Shown: one piece after another, positions 1-10,340 of the stretch
Layout: each line of letters begins with the position of its first letter
How positions within the stretch are numbered: position 1 is the first letter of the stretch
Origin: Vibrio sp. LaRot3
GTDB lineage: Bacteria > Pseudomonadota > Gammaproteobacteria > Enterobacterales > Vibrionaceae
Reading direction: 5' to 3'
DNA length: 64,000 nucleotides
Assembly (NCBI RefSeq): GCF_027587025.1
Contig: NZ_JAPPTI010000001.1
Coordinates: 62,001-126,000, forward strand
Made by a program: the position numbers and the translations under genes
The notes under the pieces: generated by a model
The model's database searches: none
Seen by the model: only the letters and a program-made list of their open reading frames with translations
What the model was told of the DNA's origin: nothing

Positions 1-708
1 TATCAACGTATTCTGTTAAAACTGAGTGGTGAAGCACTTCAAGGTGAAGAAGGCTTTGGCATTGACCCTACGATCCTAGAACGTATGGCACAAGAAGTAA
101 AAGAGCTGGTTGAACTCGGCGTTCAAGTGGGTGTAGTTATCGGTGGTGGTAACCTTTTCCGAGGTGCAGGCCTTGCTGAAGCGGGTATGAACCGCGTTGT
201 AGGTGACCACATGGGTATGCTAGCGACAGTAATGAACGGCCTAGCTATGCGTGATGCACTACACCGTGCATACGTAAATGCTCGCGTAATGTCTGCAATT
301 CCTCTAAAAGGCGTATGTGACGACTACAATTGGGCTGATGCAATTCGTGAACTTCGTCAAGGTCGTGTTGTTATCTTCTCAGCTGGTACGGGTAACCCAT
401 TCTTCACAACAGATTCTGCAGCGTGTCTACGTGGTATTGAGATCGAAGCGGACTTGGTTCTCAAAGCAACTAAGGTAGATGGTGTATTTACTGCTGACCC
501 AGTAGCAAACCCAGACGCAGAGCTGTATAGTGAACTGACGTACGCAGAAGTTCTTGATAAAGAGCTAAAAGTAATGGATTTGGCAGCGTTCACTCTAGCG
601 CGTGACCATAAAATGCCAATCCGTGTATTCAATATGAATAAGCCAGGCGCACTACGTCGCGTGGTTATGGGTGAAGCTGAAGGTACGCTAATCAGCGATA
701 AGGCTTAA
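1..708 (+). CDS. pyrH: UMP kinase (partial, N-terminus cut by window edge)
   Basis: Uridylate kinase phosphorylates UMP to UDP with ATP in pyrimidine nucleotide synthesis; it is a cytoplasmic hexamer of the amino-acid-kinase fold. The reading frame is open from base 1 ([13 protein letters not shown]...), so roughly the first 8 residues lie outside the window; the ATG at base 85 is internal. The glycine-rich GGGNLFRG loop, the [20 protein letters not shown] region and the [19 protein letters not shown] core are typical of bacterial PyrH. It is followed by frr, the usual tsf-pyrH-frr order. A weak hairpin follows the stop codon. The family assignment is very secure. Confidence 0.97.
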   Translation, partial: YQRILLKLSGEALQGEEGFGIDPTILERMAQEVKELVELGVQVGVVIGGGNLFRGAGLAEAGMNRVVGDHMGMLATVMNGLAMRDALHRAYVNARVMSAIPLKGVCDDYNWADAIRELRQGRVVIFSAGTGNPFFTTDSAACLRGIEIEADLVLKATKVDGVFTADPVANPDAELYSELTYAEVLDKELKVMDLAAFTLARDHKMPIRVFNMNKPGALRRVVMGEAEGTLISDKA

Positions 709-717
709 TCTGCGTAG

Positions 718-745
718 ATGCCATCGAATATCGGTGGCATTTGGC
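718..745 (+). terminator. weak hairpin between pyrH and frr
   Basis: ATGCCA-t-CGA pairs with TCG-g-TGGCAT, and a poor T-rich tail (ttggcttt) follows. It may attenuate rather than fully stop transcription before frr. Confidence 0.4.
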
Positions 746-800
746 TTTGCTCACCCCTAAAGAGCTTTCTTGAAGAAAGATGAATCATTAAGGTGAAACC

Positions 801-1358
801 GTGATTAACGAAATCAAAAAAGACGCGCAAGAGCGCATGGAAAAAAGCGTTGAAGCGCTAAAAAATAACCTTTCAAAAGTTCGTACTGGCCGCGCTCACC
901 CAAGCCTGCTATCTGGTATCTCTGTAGAGTACTATGGTGCGCCAACGCCTCTTAACCAAGTGGCTAACGTTGTTGCTGAAGACGCTCGTACTCTTGCAAT
1001 TACTGTTTTCGACAAAGAGCTAACACCAAAAGTTGAAAAAGCGATCATGTCTTCTGATCTTGGTCTAAACCCAATGTCAGCGGGTACTATCATTCGCGTT
1101 CCACTTCCACCGCTAACAGAAGAACGTCGTAAAGATCTGGTTAAGATCGTTCGTGGCGAAGCTGAAGGTGGTCGCGTTGCTATCCGTAACATCCGTCGCG
1201 ATGCAAACGGCGAGCTAAAAGCACTACTGAAAGATAAAGAAATCTCTGAAGATGAAGATCGTAAAGGTCAAGATGAGATTCAAAAGCTGACTGACGCAGC
1301 TGTTAAGCAAGTTGATGATGTACTTGCTGCAAAAGAAAAAGAGCTGATGGAAGTATAA
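801..1358 (+). CDS. frr: ribosome recycling factor
   Basis: Splits post-termination 70S ribosomes together with EF-G. The protein has 185 residues, the usual length. It begins [16 protein letters not shown] and contains the family segment [14 protein letters not shown] near residues 25-38 and the RRDLVK-like segment [10 protein letters not shown] in the second half. The start codon is GTG, preceded by AAGGTGA at a suitable distance; no ATG nearby fits. It lies 92 bases after pyrH and is followed by a strong terminator that separates it from uppS. Confidence 0.97.
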   Translation: MINEIKKDAQERMEKSVEALKNNLSKVRTGRAHPSLLSGISVEYYGAPTPLNQVANVVAEDARTLAITVFDKELTPKVEKAIMSSDLGLNPMSAGTIIRVPLPPLTEERRKDLVKIVRGEAEGGRVAIRNIRRDANGELKALLKDKEISEDEDRKGQDEIQKLTDAAVKQVDDVLAAKEKELMEV

Positions 1359-1374
1359 TTCTTCAGTCCTCTTC

Positions 1375-1410
1375 AAAAAAAAGCGCTGTACTCGCAGTTC
1401 AGCGCTTTTT
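1375..1410 (+). terminator. Rho-independent terminator after frr
   Basis: AAGCGCTG and CAGCGCTT form the stem, with A-rich and T-rich flanks (1381-1388 and 1400-1407, then TTTT). It ends the pyrH-frr unit before uppS. Confidence 0.8.
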
Positions 1411-1451
1411 TGTGCTACTCTTTGTTCCCTGCTCGTAACCCATTTACCTTT

Positions 1452-2207
1452 ATGTCAAACTCACAAATCTCACCTGAATTACTTCCAAAACATATCGCTG
1501 TTATTATGGATGGCAATGGCCGTTGGGCTAAGGCACAAGGTAAACCTCGTGTATTCGGCCACAAAAACGGTGTGGCTGCAGTCAGGAAAACCATTACGAC
1601 TGCTGCTCGTTTAGGGATTAAAGCGGTGACGCTGTTTGCATTTAGCAGTGAAAACTGGCGCCGACCAGAAGAGGAAGTGGGCGTGTTGATGGAGCTGTTT
1701 ATTACGGTTCTGTCGTCAGAGGTGAAACGCTTACATAAAAACAATTTACGTCTGCGTATCATTGGTGACAAGAGCCGCTTCAACGATCGACTGCAAAAGA
1801 AGATTGCTCAAGCGGAAGAGATGACTGCGGGTAACTCTGGTATGGTGATCAATATTGCTGCCAACTATGGCGGTAAATGGGACATCATGGAAGCAACGAA
1901 AGCCATTGCTGCTAAAGTTGAACAGGGTGAACTTACGCCAGAGCAAATCAGCGAAGCGCTGATCACAGAGCATTTGACCATGGCGGATCTGCCTGAGGTT
2001 GATTTATTGATTCGTACCAGTGGTGAATGTCGAATCAGTAACTTCATGCTTTGGCAAATGGCCTACGCAGAAATGTACTTTACGCCAATTTTTTGGCCAG
2101 AATTTAATGAAGACAGTCTGATTGAAGCGATATCATGGTTTATCGATCGTGAGCGCCGTTTTGGTTGTACTGGTGAACAAATCAAATCTTTGATGGAAAG
2201 TAACTAA
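1452..2207 (+). CDS. uppS: undecaprenyl diphosphate synthase
   Basis: Cis-prenyltransferase that extends farnesyl diphosphate with eight isopentenyl units to make the C55 lipid carrier for peptidoglycan and O-antigen. With the ATG at 1452 ([14 protein letters not shown]) the protein has 251 residues. A further upstream in-frame ATG at 1410 falls on the T tail of the frr terminator and is unlikely. The catalytic MDGNGRWA motif lies at about residues 20-27 and the C-terminal substrate region reads [20 protein letters not shown]. In E. coli the latter segment has GGEH where this protein has SGEC, a difference I believe is common in vibrios. It is followed 11 bases later by cdsA. Confidence 0.96.
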   Translation: MSNSQISPELLPKHIAVIMDGNGRWAKAQGKPRVFGHKNGVAAVRKTITTAARLGIKAVTLFAFSSENWRRPEEEVGVLMELFITVLSSEVKRLHKNNLRLRIIGDKSRFNDRLQKKIAQAEEMTAGNSGMVINIAANYGGKWDIMEATKAIAAKVEQGELTPEQISEALITEHLTMADLPEVDLLIRTSGECRISNFMLWQMAYAEMYFTPIFWPEFNEDSLIEAISWFIDRERRFGCTGEQIKSLMESN

Positions 2208-2218
2208 AGGACTCAAGT

Positions 2219-3061
2219 TTGAAACAAAGAATAATAACGGCACTTATCCTTGCTCCATTAGTTATCCTTGCGATCTTTAAACTCTCATTACCTCTTTTTA
2301 TCGCACTTATTGCCGCTGTTACGTTGATCGGCTTTTGGGAATGGACGCAGTTTGTTGATGCGAAATCTCGCTTTTTAGCTCTAATTCCTGGGGTAGCTGT
2401 ATCCGCATTGAGTTTGGCTTTTATTCCTTTTGATGCATTTAGCCTAAATAACCTGACTTCGTCGCACTACTTAGTATTAGCTATCGGTGGGGCTTGGTGG
2501 GTTATTTCAAGTTTGTTAGCGATCACTTACCCTAAGTCATCTGCGTTATGGCAAGGCTCTAAAGTTTTACGTCATATTTTCGGTATGTTGACTCTTTTAC
2601 CTTTCTTCTGGGCGATTGTGATGCTCAGAGCAGAAGGTATCACAACCGATGCTTACCACGGTTCTAAACTCGTTTTATACGTTTGTTTTATTGTTTGGGC
2701 AGCGGATAGCGGTGCTTACTTTGCGGGTAAGAGCTTTGGTAAGCGTAAAATGGCACCTCATGTCAGTCCGAACAAAACCATTGAAGGTTTGATTGGTGGT
2801 ATTATTACTGCCATCTTAGTTGGATGGGCAGCCGCTACCAGCTTTGATATCGAATTTAGTAGTGTAGGCACGTTTGTCATCATTACCTTAGTCACGGTTG
2901 TCATTTCAGTACTCGGTGACTTAGTTGAAAGCATGTTTAAACGAGTGTCAGGAATTAAAGATAGCAGCAACATTATTCCTGGGCATGGCGGGGTATTAGA
3001 CCGCGTCGATAGTCTTACTGCTGCGTTTCCTGTCTTCGCTCTTCTATACTTCTCATTCTAA
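2219..3061 (+). CDS. cdsA: phosphatidate cytidylyltransferase (CDP-diglyceride synthase)
   Basis: Integral inner-membrane enzyme that makes CDP-diacylglycerol from phosphatidate and CTP, the branch point for all phospholipids. The 280-residue protein has about eight hydrophobic segments and ends with the CdsA signature (roughly residues 247-265: K-SSNIIPGHGG-LDRVDS). The start codon is TTG at 2219, which gives the expected N-terminus MKQRIITALILAPL and has AAAGGA just upstream. It is likely co-transcribed with uppS, 11 bases before it. A small GC hairpin (3068-3086) follows the stop. Confidence 0.96.
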   Translation: MKQRIITALILAPLVILAIFKLSLPLFIALIAAVTLIGFWEWTQFVDAKSRFLALIPGVAVSALSLAFIPFDAFSLNNLTSSHYLVLAIGGAWWVISSLLAITYPKSSALWQGSKVLRHIFGMLTLLPFFWAIVMLRAEGITTDAYHGSKLVLYVCFIVWAADSGAYFAGKSFGKRKMAPHVSPNKTIEGLIGGIITAILVGWAAATSFDIEFSSVGTFVIITLVTVVISVLGDLVESMFKRVSGIKDSSNIIPGHGGVLDRVDSLTAAFPVFALLYFSF

Positions 3062-3107
3062 TGATAAGGCGAGTGTTAAGCTCGCCTGATTACTTACTGG
3101 TTATGCT

Positions 3108-4316
3108 ATGCGTAAGTTAACAATACTGGGTGCAACTGGCTCTATTGGAGCAAGCACATTAAAAGTTATTGAAAACAACCCTCAACACTTTCAGATCGTT
3201 GCGCTTGTCGCAGGCACCAATGTTGAGAAAATGGCTCAGCTTTGTCATAAGTGGCAGCCTAAATATGCAGTGATGGCTACAGACGCCGCCGCTCAGCAGC
3301 TCCAACAAGCCTTATTCTTGAACGGCACAAAAACCCAAGTGTTTGCTGGCATTGATGCGATGTGCCAAGTTTCTTCTTTCTCAGAAGTTGACACCGTTAT
3401 GGCGGCGATCGTTGGTGCGGCTGGCTTATTACCTACCATGGCAGCCGTAAAAGCGGGTAAGCGAGTGTTACTGGCGAATAAAGAAGCGTTAGTGATGTCC
3501 GGTCAACTGTTTGTTGATGCAGTGAAAGAGAGTGGCGCAGAGTTACTACCAGTAGACAGTGAGCACAATGCTATTTTCCAATGTCTTCCGGCTGAGATTC
3601 AAACTCAGCTAGGCCATTGTGATTTAGAAAAACATGGCATCTCACATATCTTATTGACGGGTTCTGGTGGTCCGTTTAGGTACAGCGATTTGGCTGAACT
3701 TGAGACGGTAACACCGGAACAAGCCATTGCGCACCCTAACTGGTCAATGGGGCCAAAAATCTCGGTGGATTCCGCCACCATGATGAATAAAGGTCTTGAG
3801 TACATTGAGGCGAAGTGGCTGTTTAATGCCAGTCGTGAGCAAATGAAAGTGGTGATTCATCCACAATCAGTCATCCATTCAATGGTGCAATACAAAGATG
3901 GCTCGACGTTGGCGCAAATGGGCGAACCTGATATGGCGACGCCAATTGCATTGACGCTATCTTACCCTGAACGCGTTACAGCGGGCGTTGCGCCACTTGA
4001 CTTTACCAAAGTGGGTGAGCTGACCTTCCTTGAGCCTGACTACAGTCGATACCCTTGCTTGAAGTTGGCGATCGATGCTTGCTATGAAGGCCAGCACGCA
4101 ACGACAGCACTCAATGCCGCTAACGAAATTGCCGTTGAATCATTTTTGAACAAAAAGATCGCATTTACAGACATTGCAAAGGTCAATAACGGAGTAACTT
4201 CAAAAATTTGTGCGATGAATGCTCAGCTAAGCTGTGATGACTTGGAAAGCATTCTTGAGGTCGATAGAATGGCACGCACTTTGGCAGTCGAAATAATCAA
4301 CGGGCGTAAATTATGA
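3108..4316 (+). CDS. dxr: 1-deoxy-D-xylulose 5-phosphate reductoisomerase
   Basis: Second and committed enzyme of the MEP isoprenoid pathway: NADPH-dependent rearrangement and reduction of DXP to MEP. It has 402 residues. The NADPH loop [10 protein letters not shown] is at about residues 8-17, the metal and substrate site is in [12 protein letters not shown] and [13 protein letters not shown], and [13 protein letters not shown] is conserved. It lies between cdsA and rseP, and its stop overlaps the rseP start by four bases (ATGA), pointing to translational coupling. In E. coli the same gene sits between frr and uppS. Confidence 0.97.
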   Translation: MRKLTILGATGSIGASTLKVIENNPQHFQIVALVAGTNVEKMAQLCHKWQPKYAVMATDAAAQQLQQALFLNGTKTQVFAGIDAMCQVSSFSEVDTVMAAIVGAAGLLPTMAAVKAGKRVLLANKEALVMSGQLFVDAVKESGAELLPVDSEHNAIFQCLPAEIQTQLGHCDLEKHGISHILLTGSGGPFRYSDLAELETVTPEQAIAHPNWSMGPKISVDSATMMNKGLEYIEAKWLFNASREQMKVVIHPQSVIHSMVQYKDGSTLAQMGEPDMATPIALTLSYPERVTAGVAPLDFTKVGELTFLEPDYSRYPCLKLAIDACYEGQHATTALNAANEIAVESFLNKKIAFTDIAKVNNGVTSKICAMNAQLSCDDLESILEVDRMARTLAVEIINGRKL

Positions 4317-5671
4317 CCGGTATTTTGTGGAATTTTGTCGCATTCATTATTGCCTTAGGCATTTTGGTTGCGGTGCACGAGTTTGGCCACTTTTGGGTCG
4401 CACGTCGTTGTGGTGTCAAAGTAGAAAAATTCTCGATTGGTTTCGGTAAGTCTTTGTGGAGTAAAGTCGGCAAAGATGGCACGGAATACAGCATTTCAAT
4501 CATTCCGCTAGGTGGTTTCGTTAAAATGTTGGATGGGCGTGTTGATGATGTGTCTGATGAGATGCAGCAATACGCATTCGATAAGAAACCATTATGGAAA
4601 CGTGCCTCGATCATCGCGGCAGGTCCTGCTTTTAATTTCTTGTTTGCTATTTTTGCTTACTGGCTCGTTTTTCTTATTGGAGTTCCTGCCGTTAAGCCTG
4701 TCGTTGGTGAAGTAACGCCGTATTCGATTGCTGCGGAAGCAGGTTTAGAAACTGGAATGGAACTAAAAGCCATTTCCGGCGTCAAAACCGCGGACTGGGA
4801 ATCGGTAAATATGGCGCTTGTTTCGCATATTGGCGACAAGCAAATGCAGATAACCGTGATGCCAGCACAAGGTGTTGGGGTCGAGCAGACAAAAACCTTA
4901 GATCTTTCTAGTTGGAAAATTGACCTTGAAAGTGAATCTGCGTTAACTACGTTGGGCTTTCGACCTTATACCCCTGAGATCTCTACTCAGCTGAGTAATG
5001 TCACAGAAGGGAGTGCAGGTCAAGGTGCAGGCTTAATAGCGGGTGATGTGATTGTTGCTATTAATGGTCAAGAGATTCAACAATGGAATCAAATTGTTGA
5101 GTTGATTCGCAGTCACCCAAATAAACCAATGGCACTGGTCGTTGAGCGTAGTGGTGAAAATTTGCCTCTGACTTTAATTCCGAATAGTCGTGAAATTAGA
5201 GACGGTGAGCAGATAGGTTTTGCGGGAATCGCTCCTGAAGTCGCAGAATGGCCGGAAAACTATCGCTTCGAGCTGCAATTTGGTGTATTTGATTCTATCG
5301 GTAAAGCGGTAGATAAAACGGGTCAAGTGATTGACTTAACGCTCAGTATGCTTAAGAAGCTGATCGTTGGAGATGTTGGCCTAAATAACTTAAGTGGCCC
5401 TATTTCTATAGCGAAAGGTGCAGGAACCACAGCCGATTACGGCTTAGTGTATTTCTTAGGTTTCCTAGCTCTAATCAGTGTTAACTTGGGCATTATTAAC
5501 TTAGTACCACTACCAATGTTGGATGGTGGTCATTTACTATTTTTAGCTATCGAGGCGGTGATTCGACGTCCAGTACCAGAAAAGGTACAAGAGATGGGAT
5601 ACCGACTAGGTGGTGCAATAATTTTTACCCTTATGGCTGTAGCGATATTTAACGACTTTGCACGCTTATAA
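4313..5671 (+). CDS. rseP: RIP metalloprotease RseP (site-2 protease, sigma-E regulator)
   Basis: Intramembrane zinc protease that cuts the anti-sigma factor RseA after DegS, releasing sigma E during envelope stress; it also removes leftover signal peptides. It has 452 residues. The first membrane segment carries HEFGH at residues 22-26, the two PDZ domains occupy roughly residues 115-300, and the C-terminal metal-binding motif [14 protein letters not shown] is in the third membrane segment. The ATG overlaps the dxr stop. Its position directly before bamA, skp and lpxD places the sigma-E activator beside typical sigma-E targets. Confidence 0.97.
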   Translation: MTGILWNFVAFIIALGILVAVHEFGHFWVARRCGVKVEKFSIGFGKSLWSKVGKDGTEYSISIIPLGGFVKMLDGRVDDVSDEMQQYAFDKKPLWKRASIIAAGPAFNFLFAIFAYWLVFLIGVPAVKPVVGEVTPYSIAAEAGLETGMELKAISGVKTADWESVNMALVSHIGDKQMQITVMPAQGVGVEQTKTLDLSSWKIDLESESALTTLGFRPYTPEISTQLSNVTEGSAGQGAGLIAGDVIVAINGQEIQQWNQIVELIRSHPNKPMALVVERSGENLPLTLIPNSREIRDGEQIGFAGIAPEVAEWPENYRFELQFGVFDSIGKAVDKTGQVIDLTLSMLKKLIVGDVGLNNLSGPISIAKGAGTTADYGLVYFLGFLALISVNLGIINLVPLPMLDGGHLLFLAIEAVIRRPVPEKVQEMGYRLGGAIIFTLMAVAIFNDFARL

Positions 5672-5711
5672 AGTGGAATAAAGGTTGTAGTAAGGAATAA
5701 CTAAAACAAAT

Positions 5712-8114
5712 ATGGCGATGAAAAAAATTTTGCTAGCGACACTGCTTGCAACCAGTGTCTCTGCTCACGGTGCTGACAACTTTGTAGTTCAGGACATTCA
5801 AATAGACGGTTTGCAACGTGTGGCGCTAGGTGCGGCATTGCTCAAAATGCCTATTCGTATCGGTGATACCGTGAGTAATCAGGATGTGGCTGAGATCATT
5901 CGAGCTCTTTATTCAACCGGTAACTTTGAAGATATCAAAGTGTCGCGTGATAACAACGTGCTGGTTATTCAAGTTAAAGAGCGTCCGACAATCGCAAGTA
6001 TTTCTTTCTCAGGAAATAGTGCGATTAAAGATGAGCAACTACAGCAAAACCTTGATGCTTCGGGTATTCGTACTGGTGAGGCGTTGGATCGCACCACGTT
6101 ATCTAACATTGAAAAAGGTCTAGAAGACTTTTACTACAGTGTGGGTAAATATAATGCCAGCGTTCAAGCGGTTGTTACTCCACTTCCTCGTAACCGTACC
6201 GACCTGAAGTTTGTCTTCACAGAAGGTGTTTCGGCTAAGATTCAACAAATTAACTTTATTGGTAATGAAGTCTTTACTGATGCTGAGTTAATGAGTCGCT
6301 TCAATTTGAATGCCAATGTGTCATGGTGGAACTTCCTTTCTGACGACAAATACCAAAAACAAGTCCTTGCCGGTGATATTGAAGCACTACGCTCGTACTA
6401 CTTAAACCGTGGTTATTTGAAATTCCAGCTGACTTCAACGCAAGTTGCTATCTCTCCTGATAAAAAAGGCGTGTACATCACTCTTGGCCTTGATGAAGGT
6501 GCGGCATACAGCGTTAAAGATGTCGAGTTCCGTGGTGAGCTGATTGGTAAAGAACACGAATTTGAGCTGATGGTACCGTTTGAAAAAGGCGAAATTTACA
6601 GTGCAGCATCGGTAACGGCTTTAGAAGACGGTGTAAAACGAGCTCTAGGTGAGGCAGGTTACGCGTATCCTGAAGTTCGTACTATCCCAGAATACGATGA
6701 AGAGACGAAAGAAGTTTCGTTGATCGTTAACGTTCAAGCAGGAAAACGTATTTATGTTCGCGATATTCGCTTTGTAGGTAACAACTCTACGAAGGACGAA
6801 GTATTGCGCCGTGAAATGCGCCAAATGGAAGGCAGCTGGCTAAACTCTAAAGCGATAGAAACAGGTAAAGGCCGTCTTAACCGTCTAGGCTTCTTTGAAA
6901 CGGTTGATGTTCAAACGGTACGAGTGCCAGGCAGCGATGACCAAGTGGATTTGGTCTATAACGTAAAAGAGGCTAACTCAGGTAGCGTAAACTTCGGTAT
7001 CGGCTACGGTACTGAATCGGGCATTAGTTTCCAAGTTGGTTTGCAACAAGATAACTTTGCAGGCACAGGTAACCGTGTTGGCGTTAGTGCCATGATGAAC
7101 GATTACCAAAAGAACTTAACATTAGAATATCGTGATCCTTACTGGAACCTTGATGGTGTCAGCATGGGTGGTAAAGTGTTCTATAACGAATTCGAAGCTT
7201 CTGAAGCTGGTATTGTTGACTATACCAACGAAAGTTACGGCGCGAGCTTAACTTGGGGTTTTCCATTCGATGAACTAAATCGTGTTGAATTTGGCGTTGG
7301 TTATACTCACAACAAGATTGGTAACGTGCCAACTTACGATCAGGCAGAGCTCTTTGCGCAAAGTATTGGTCAGCCAGACGGTGATATTAAAACCAACGAC
7401 TTTGATATGAACCTATCTTGGACGCGAAACAACCTAAACAAAGGTTATTTCCCAACAGCTGGTAACTATCAACGTGCATTCTTTAAAATGACCGTACCTG
7501 GCTCTGATGCACAGTACTTCAAAACTCAGTATGATATCCGTCAGTACATCCCATTGACTAAAAAGCATGAGTTTACTTTCTTAATGCGTGGTCGTTTGGG
7601 TTACGGTAACGGTTATGGTCAAACGGATGGCAACGATAACTTGTTCCCATTCTACGAGAACTACTATGCCGGTGGCTTTACTACCTTGCGTGGTTTTGGC
7701 TCGAACAGCGCGGGTCCTAAAGCGGTATATACTGACCGTTCAGGTAGCTGTGGTAACAATGGCTGTGTGACCGCAACGGATGACTCTGTTGGTGGTAACG
7801 CTGTAGCGCTAGCAAGTATGGAAGTTATCTTCCCAGTACCATTTGTATCAGAGGAAGCTCGAAGCCAAATTCGTACTAGTGCGTTTGTAGACGCTGCGAG
7901 TGTTTGGGATACTGAGTTTGTCTACCGTGAAGGTGTAACAGACGCTGAGTATTATGATTATTCTGATCCAACCAACTTCCGCGCTTCTTATGGTGTGGCG
8001 CTGCAATGGATGTCTCCAATGGGGCCGCTAGTATTCTCTGTAGCGAAACCAATTGAAATTTATGAAGGTGATGACGAAGAATTCTTCACTTTCACGATCG
8101 GCAGAACCTTCTAA
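5712..8114 (+). CDS. bamA: outer membrane protein assembly factor BamA
   Basis: Central Omp85 component of the BAM complex, which folds beta-barrel proteins into the outer membrane. The protein has 800 residues: a signal peptide (MAMKKILLATLLATSVSAHGA), five POTRA domains to about residue 420, then a 16-strand barrel. The barrel loop motif (TTLRGFGSN) near residue 655 and the terminal aromatic FTFTIGRTF, itself a BAM recognition signal, are present. The start could also be the second ATG two codons later. It is followed 15 bases downstream by skp, its periplasmic chaperone partner. Confidence 0.98.
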   Translation: MAMKKILLATLLATSVSAHGADNFVVQDIQIDGLQRVALGAALLKMPIRIGDTVSNQDVAEIIRALYSTGNFEDIKVSRDNNVLVIQVKERPTIASISFSGNSAIKDEQLQQNLDASGIRTGEALDRTTLSNIEKGLEDFYYSVGKYNASVQAVVTPLPRNRTDLKFVFTEGVSAKIQQINFIGNEVFTDAELMSRFNLNANVSWWNFLSDDKYQKQVLAGDIEALRSYYLNRGYLKFQLTSTQVAISPDKKGVYITLGLDEGAAYSVKDVEFRGELIGKEHEFELMVPFEKGEIYSAASVTALEDGVKRALGEAGYAYPEVRTIPEYDEETKEVSLIVNVQAGKRIYVRDIRFVGNNSTKDEVLRREMRQMEGSWLNSKAIETGKGRLNRLGFFETVDVQTVRVPGSDDQVDLVYNVKEANSGSVNFGIGYGTESGISFQVGLQQDNFAGTGNRVGVSAMMNDYQKNLTLEYRDPYWNLDGVSMGGKVFYNEFEASEAGIVDYTNESYGASLTWGFPFDELNRVEFGVGYTHNKIGNVPTYDQAELFAQSIGQPDGDIKTNDFDMNLSWTRNNLNKGYFPTAGNYQRAFFKMTVPGSDAQYFKTQYDIRQYIPLTKKHEFTFLMRGRLGYGNGYGQTDGNDNLFPFYENYYAGGFTTLRGFGSNSAGPKAVYTDRSGSCGNNGCVTATDDSVGGNAVALASMEVIFPVPFVSEEARSQIRTSAFVDAASVWDTEFVYREGVTDAEYYDYSDPTNFRASYGVALQWMSPMGPLVFSVAKPIEIYEGDDEEFFTFTIGRTF

Positions 8115-8129
8115 TAAAGGAAAATTAAA

Positions 8130-8639
8130 GTGAACAAAATGATTAAAGCGGCTGGTGTTGGCCTTGTTGTTATGACGTCTTCTCTTTTTGCAAATGCTGC
8201 TGAAGCTGCGCAAAAGATTGGCTATGTAAATACTGCTCAAGTATTCCAAGCGCTTCCTCAACGTGAAGTGGTTTTGCAAAAAATGCAAAGCGAATTCAAA
8301 GACAAAGCGGATGAGCTGAAATCGATTCAAAAGCAGATCCAAACTAAAGTTGAAAAGCTTAAGCGTGACGGTCAACTGCTAGGTGAAGACGAGGTTGAAA
8401 AACTACGTATTGAAATTGGTCAGCTACAAAGCAAATTCAAGATCAAAGGCCAAGCGCTAGAGCAAGCGTCTGCTCGTCGTGAAGCTCAAGAAAAACAAAA
8501 ACTATTTAAAGTGATTCAAGATGCTGTGAAGAAAGTATCTGAAAAAGAAGGCTACGACATCATCATTGATGTTCAAACCATGCAATATGGTAAGCCTGAA
8601 TTTAACATCTCTGAAAAAGTAATCGCAGAACTAAAATAA
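8130..8639 (+). CDS. skp: periplasmic chaperone Skp (OmpH family)
   Basis: Trimeric holdase that carries unfolded outer-membrane proteins across the periplasm to BamA. It has 169 residues, with a signal peptide of about 25 residues (ending ANAAEA) and then an OmpH domain. The middle is strongly charged and predicted to be the long coiled-coil tentacles (LQKMQSEFKDKADELKSIQ and following). The start codon is GTG with AAAGG nine bases upstream; an ATG three codons later is the alternative. It lies between bamA and lpxD, as in most gammaproteobacteria. Confidence 0.95.
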   Translation: MNKMIKAAGVGLVVMTSSLFANAAEAAQKIGYVNTAQVFQALPQREVVLQKMQSEFKDKADELKSIQKQIQTKVEKLKRDGQLLGEDEVEKLRIEIGQLQSKFKIKGQALEQASARREAQEKQKLFKVIQDAVKKVSEKEGYDIIIDVQTMQYGKPEFNISEKVIAELK

Positions 8640-8642
8640 TTT

Positions 8643-9674
8643 ATGACACAACTGACTTTAGCCGATTTGGCGACTATTACCGGGGGTGAGCTACATGGCG
8701 ATGCTAACGCATCCGTCACCATGGTAGCTCCAATGGATAAAGCACAGCATGGCCATGTAACCTTTTTGTCAGACTCTAAATACGCAAAGTATTTGGCTGA
8801 CTGTCAAGCAACGGTTGTTATGGTTAAAGAAGCGCAGCGAGAGCTTTGTAGCGGGAACGTATTAGTGGTTGCCGACCCATACGTTGCCTTTGCAAAGGTA
8901 GCTCAAGCTCTAGATACTACGCCTAAAGCAGCAGCGGAAATCGCACCTTCAGCGGTAATCGCGAATGATGCAACATTAGGTGAAAACGTTGCAATTGGCG
9001 CAAATGCGGTAATTGAAAGCGGCGTAACACTTGGTGATAACGTTGTAATCGGCGCAGGGTGCTTTGTTGGTAAGAACGCTTCTATAGGCGCAAATAGCCA
9101 ACTCTGGGCAAATGTCAGTGTGTATCATAACGTGCAAATTGGCACGGATTGTTTAGTTCAAGCAAACACGGTTATTGGTAGTGACGGATTTGGCTATGCC
9201 AATGAAAAAGGTGAGTGGATCAAAATTCCTCAGCTTGGCACTGTTATTGTTGGTAATCGTGTTGAAATCGGTTCAGGTACAACCATCGACCGTGGTGCAC
9301 TAGAAGATACGATCATTGCTGATAATGTCATTCTAGATAACCAAATCCAAATCGCGCACAACGTACAGATCGGATATGGTACAGCCATGGCTGGTGGTAC
9401 TGTAGTGGCTGGCAGTACCAAGATTGGCAAATATTGTATTATCGGCGGCGCTACAGTTATCAATGGGCACATTGAAATCGTTGATGGCGTTACCATTACT
9501 GGTATGGGTATGGTAATGCGCAGTATTGATGAGAAAGGTGTTTATTCGTCGGGTATACCGCTACAAACGAATAAAGAGTGGCGTAAAACCGCAACTCGTG
9601 TGCACCGTATCGATGATATGAATAAACGTCTTAAGGCGGTAGAAAAGCAGCTTAAGCCTAGCGCTGACGCTTAA
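8643..9674 (+). CDS. lpxD: UDP-3-O-(3-hydroxyacyl)glucosamine N-acyltransferase
   Basis: Third step of lipid A synthesis: it adds the second hydroxyacyl chain to UDP-3-O-acylglucosamine. The 343-residue protein has the N-terminal uridine-binding domain (about residues 1-100), a left-handed beta helix built from hexapeptide repeats (for example [17 protein letters not shown]) and a C-terminal helical tail. The catalytic histidine is in [12 protein letters not shown]. It starts 3 bases after skp and is followed by a strong terminator, so fabZ needs its own promoter. Confidence 0.96.
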   Translation: MTQLTLADLATITGGELHGDANASVTMVAPMDKAQHGHVTFLSDSKYAKYLADCQATVVMVKEAQRELCSGNVLVVADPYVAFAKVAQALDTTPKAAAEIAPSAVIANDATLGENVAIGANAVIESGVTLGDNVVIGAGCFVGKNASIGANSQLWANVSVYHNVQIGTDCLVQANTVIGSDGFGYANEKGEWIKIPQLGTVIVGNRVEIGSGTTIDRGALEDTIIADNVILDNQIQIAHNVQIGYGTAMAGGTVVAGSTKIGKYCIIGGATVINGHIEIVDGVTITGMGMVMRSIDEKGVYSSGIPLQTNKEWRKTATRVHRIDDMNKRLKAVEKQLKPSADA

Positions 9675-9687
9675 TTAGCTACTGTGA

Positions 9688-9717
9688 AAAAAGGCTCGCT
9701 TAATGCGAGTCTTTTTA
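9688..9717 (+). terminator. Rho-independent terminator after lpxD
   Basis: AAAAAGGCTCGC pairs with GCGAGTCTTTTT around a TTAAT loop, with one G-T pair, and a T-rich tail follows. It isolates the bamA-skp-lpxD unit from fabZ. Confidence 0.8.
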
Positions 9718-9823
9718 TTCTTAGCAACCGTTTGATGTAGAATGCGTTGCTGAATAAATAGACGACAATGCTAAGTGGATTCAACTAGACTTGTTGAAAG
9801 TACAGCGAATTATGCACCTAGCT

Positions 9824-9851
9824 TGAACTTCGGTATATAATGCCAATCAGA
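9824..9851 (+). promoter_or_regulatory. sigma-E-like promoter upstream of fabZ
   Basis: TGAACTT (9824-9830), 16 bases, then TCAGA (9847-9851) resembles the sigma-E pattern GGAACTT-N16-TCTRA. It lies in the gap after the lpxD terminator and 36 bases before the fabZ start. A TATAAT (9836-9841) inside the spacer has no good partner -35. From what I recall, sigma-E promoters occur in this gene cluster in E. coli, which supports the reading; the site itself is inferred from sequence only. Confidence 0.6.
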
Positions 9852-9886
9852 TACTCAGTTTAGAATTTGAAAATAGGATAATGACT

Positions 9887-10339
9887 TTGACTACTGAAAA
9901 GAAAACGATGAACATTACTGAAATCCAGGAATTGTTGCCTCATCGCTACCCATTTCTGTTGATTGACCGCGTCACTGATTTCGAAGAAGAGAAATATCTA
10001 ACCGCGATTAAGAACGTTTCAGTAAACGAGCCTCAGTTCACGGGTCATTTCCCTCAACTTCCAGTATTCCCTGGCGTACTTATTCTTGAAGCTATGGCTC
10101 AAGCGACAGGCTTGCTAGCGTTTAAATCTTTTGGTGCGCCAGAAGGTAATGAACTGTACTACTTTGCAAGTGTTGATAATGCTAAGTTCCGTAAACCGGT
10201 AACACCTGGCGATCAACTGGTTATTGAAGTTGAATTTGTAAAAGAGCGTCGTGGTATTGCTGCATTCAAATGTGCGGCAAAAGTAGATGGTGACGTTGTT
10301 TGTTCTGCTGATCTTAAGTGTGCTCGCCGAGAGTTTTAA
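9887..10339 (+). CDS. fabZ: 3-hydroxyacyl-ACP dehydratase FabZ
   Basis: Removes water from 3-hydroxyacyl-ACP in fatty acid elongation; it competes with LpxA for 3-hydroxymyristoyl-ACP, so its position in the lpx cluster ties membrane lipid to lipid A supply. The hot-dog-fold protein has the active-site histidine in [13 protein letters not shown] and glutamate in [12 protein letters not shown] place the start at TTG 9887 (150 residues, AGGA eight bases upstream). The ATG at 9881 would leave only two bases after that AGGA, and a second ATG exists at 9908. The start is moderately sure, the function very sure. Confidence 0.95.
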   Translation: MTTEKKTMNITEIQELLPHRYPFLLIDRVTDFEEEKYLTAIKNVSVNEPQFTGHFPQLPVFPGVLILEAMAQATGLLAFKSFGAPEGNELYYFASVDNAKFRKPVTPGDQLVIEVEFVKERRGIAAFKCAAKVDGDVVCSADLKCARREF

Positions 10340-10340
10340 T

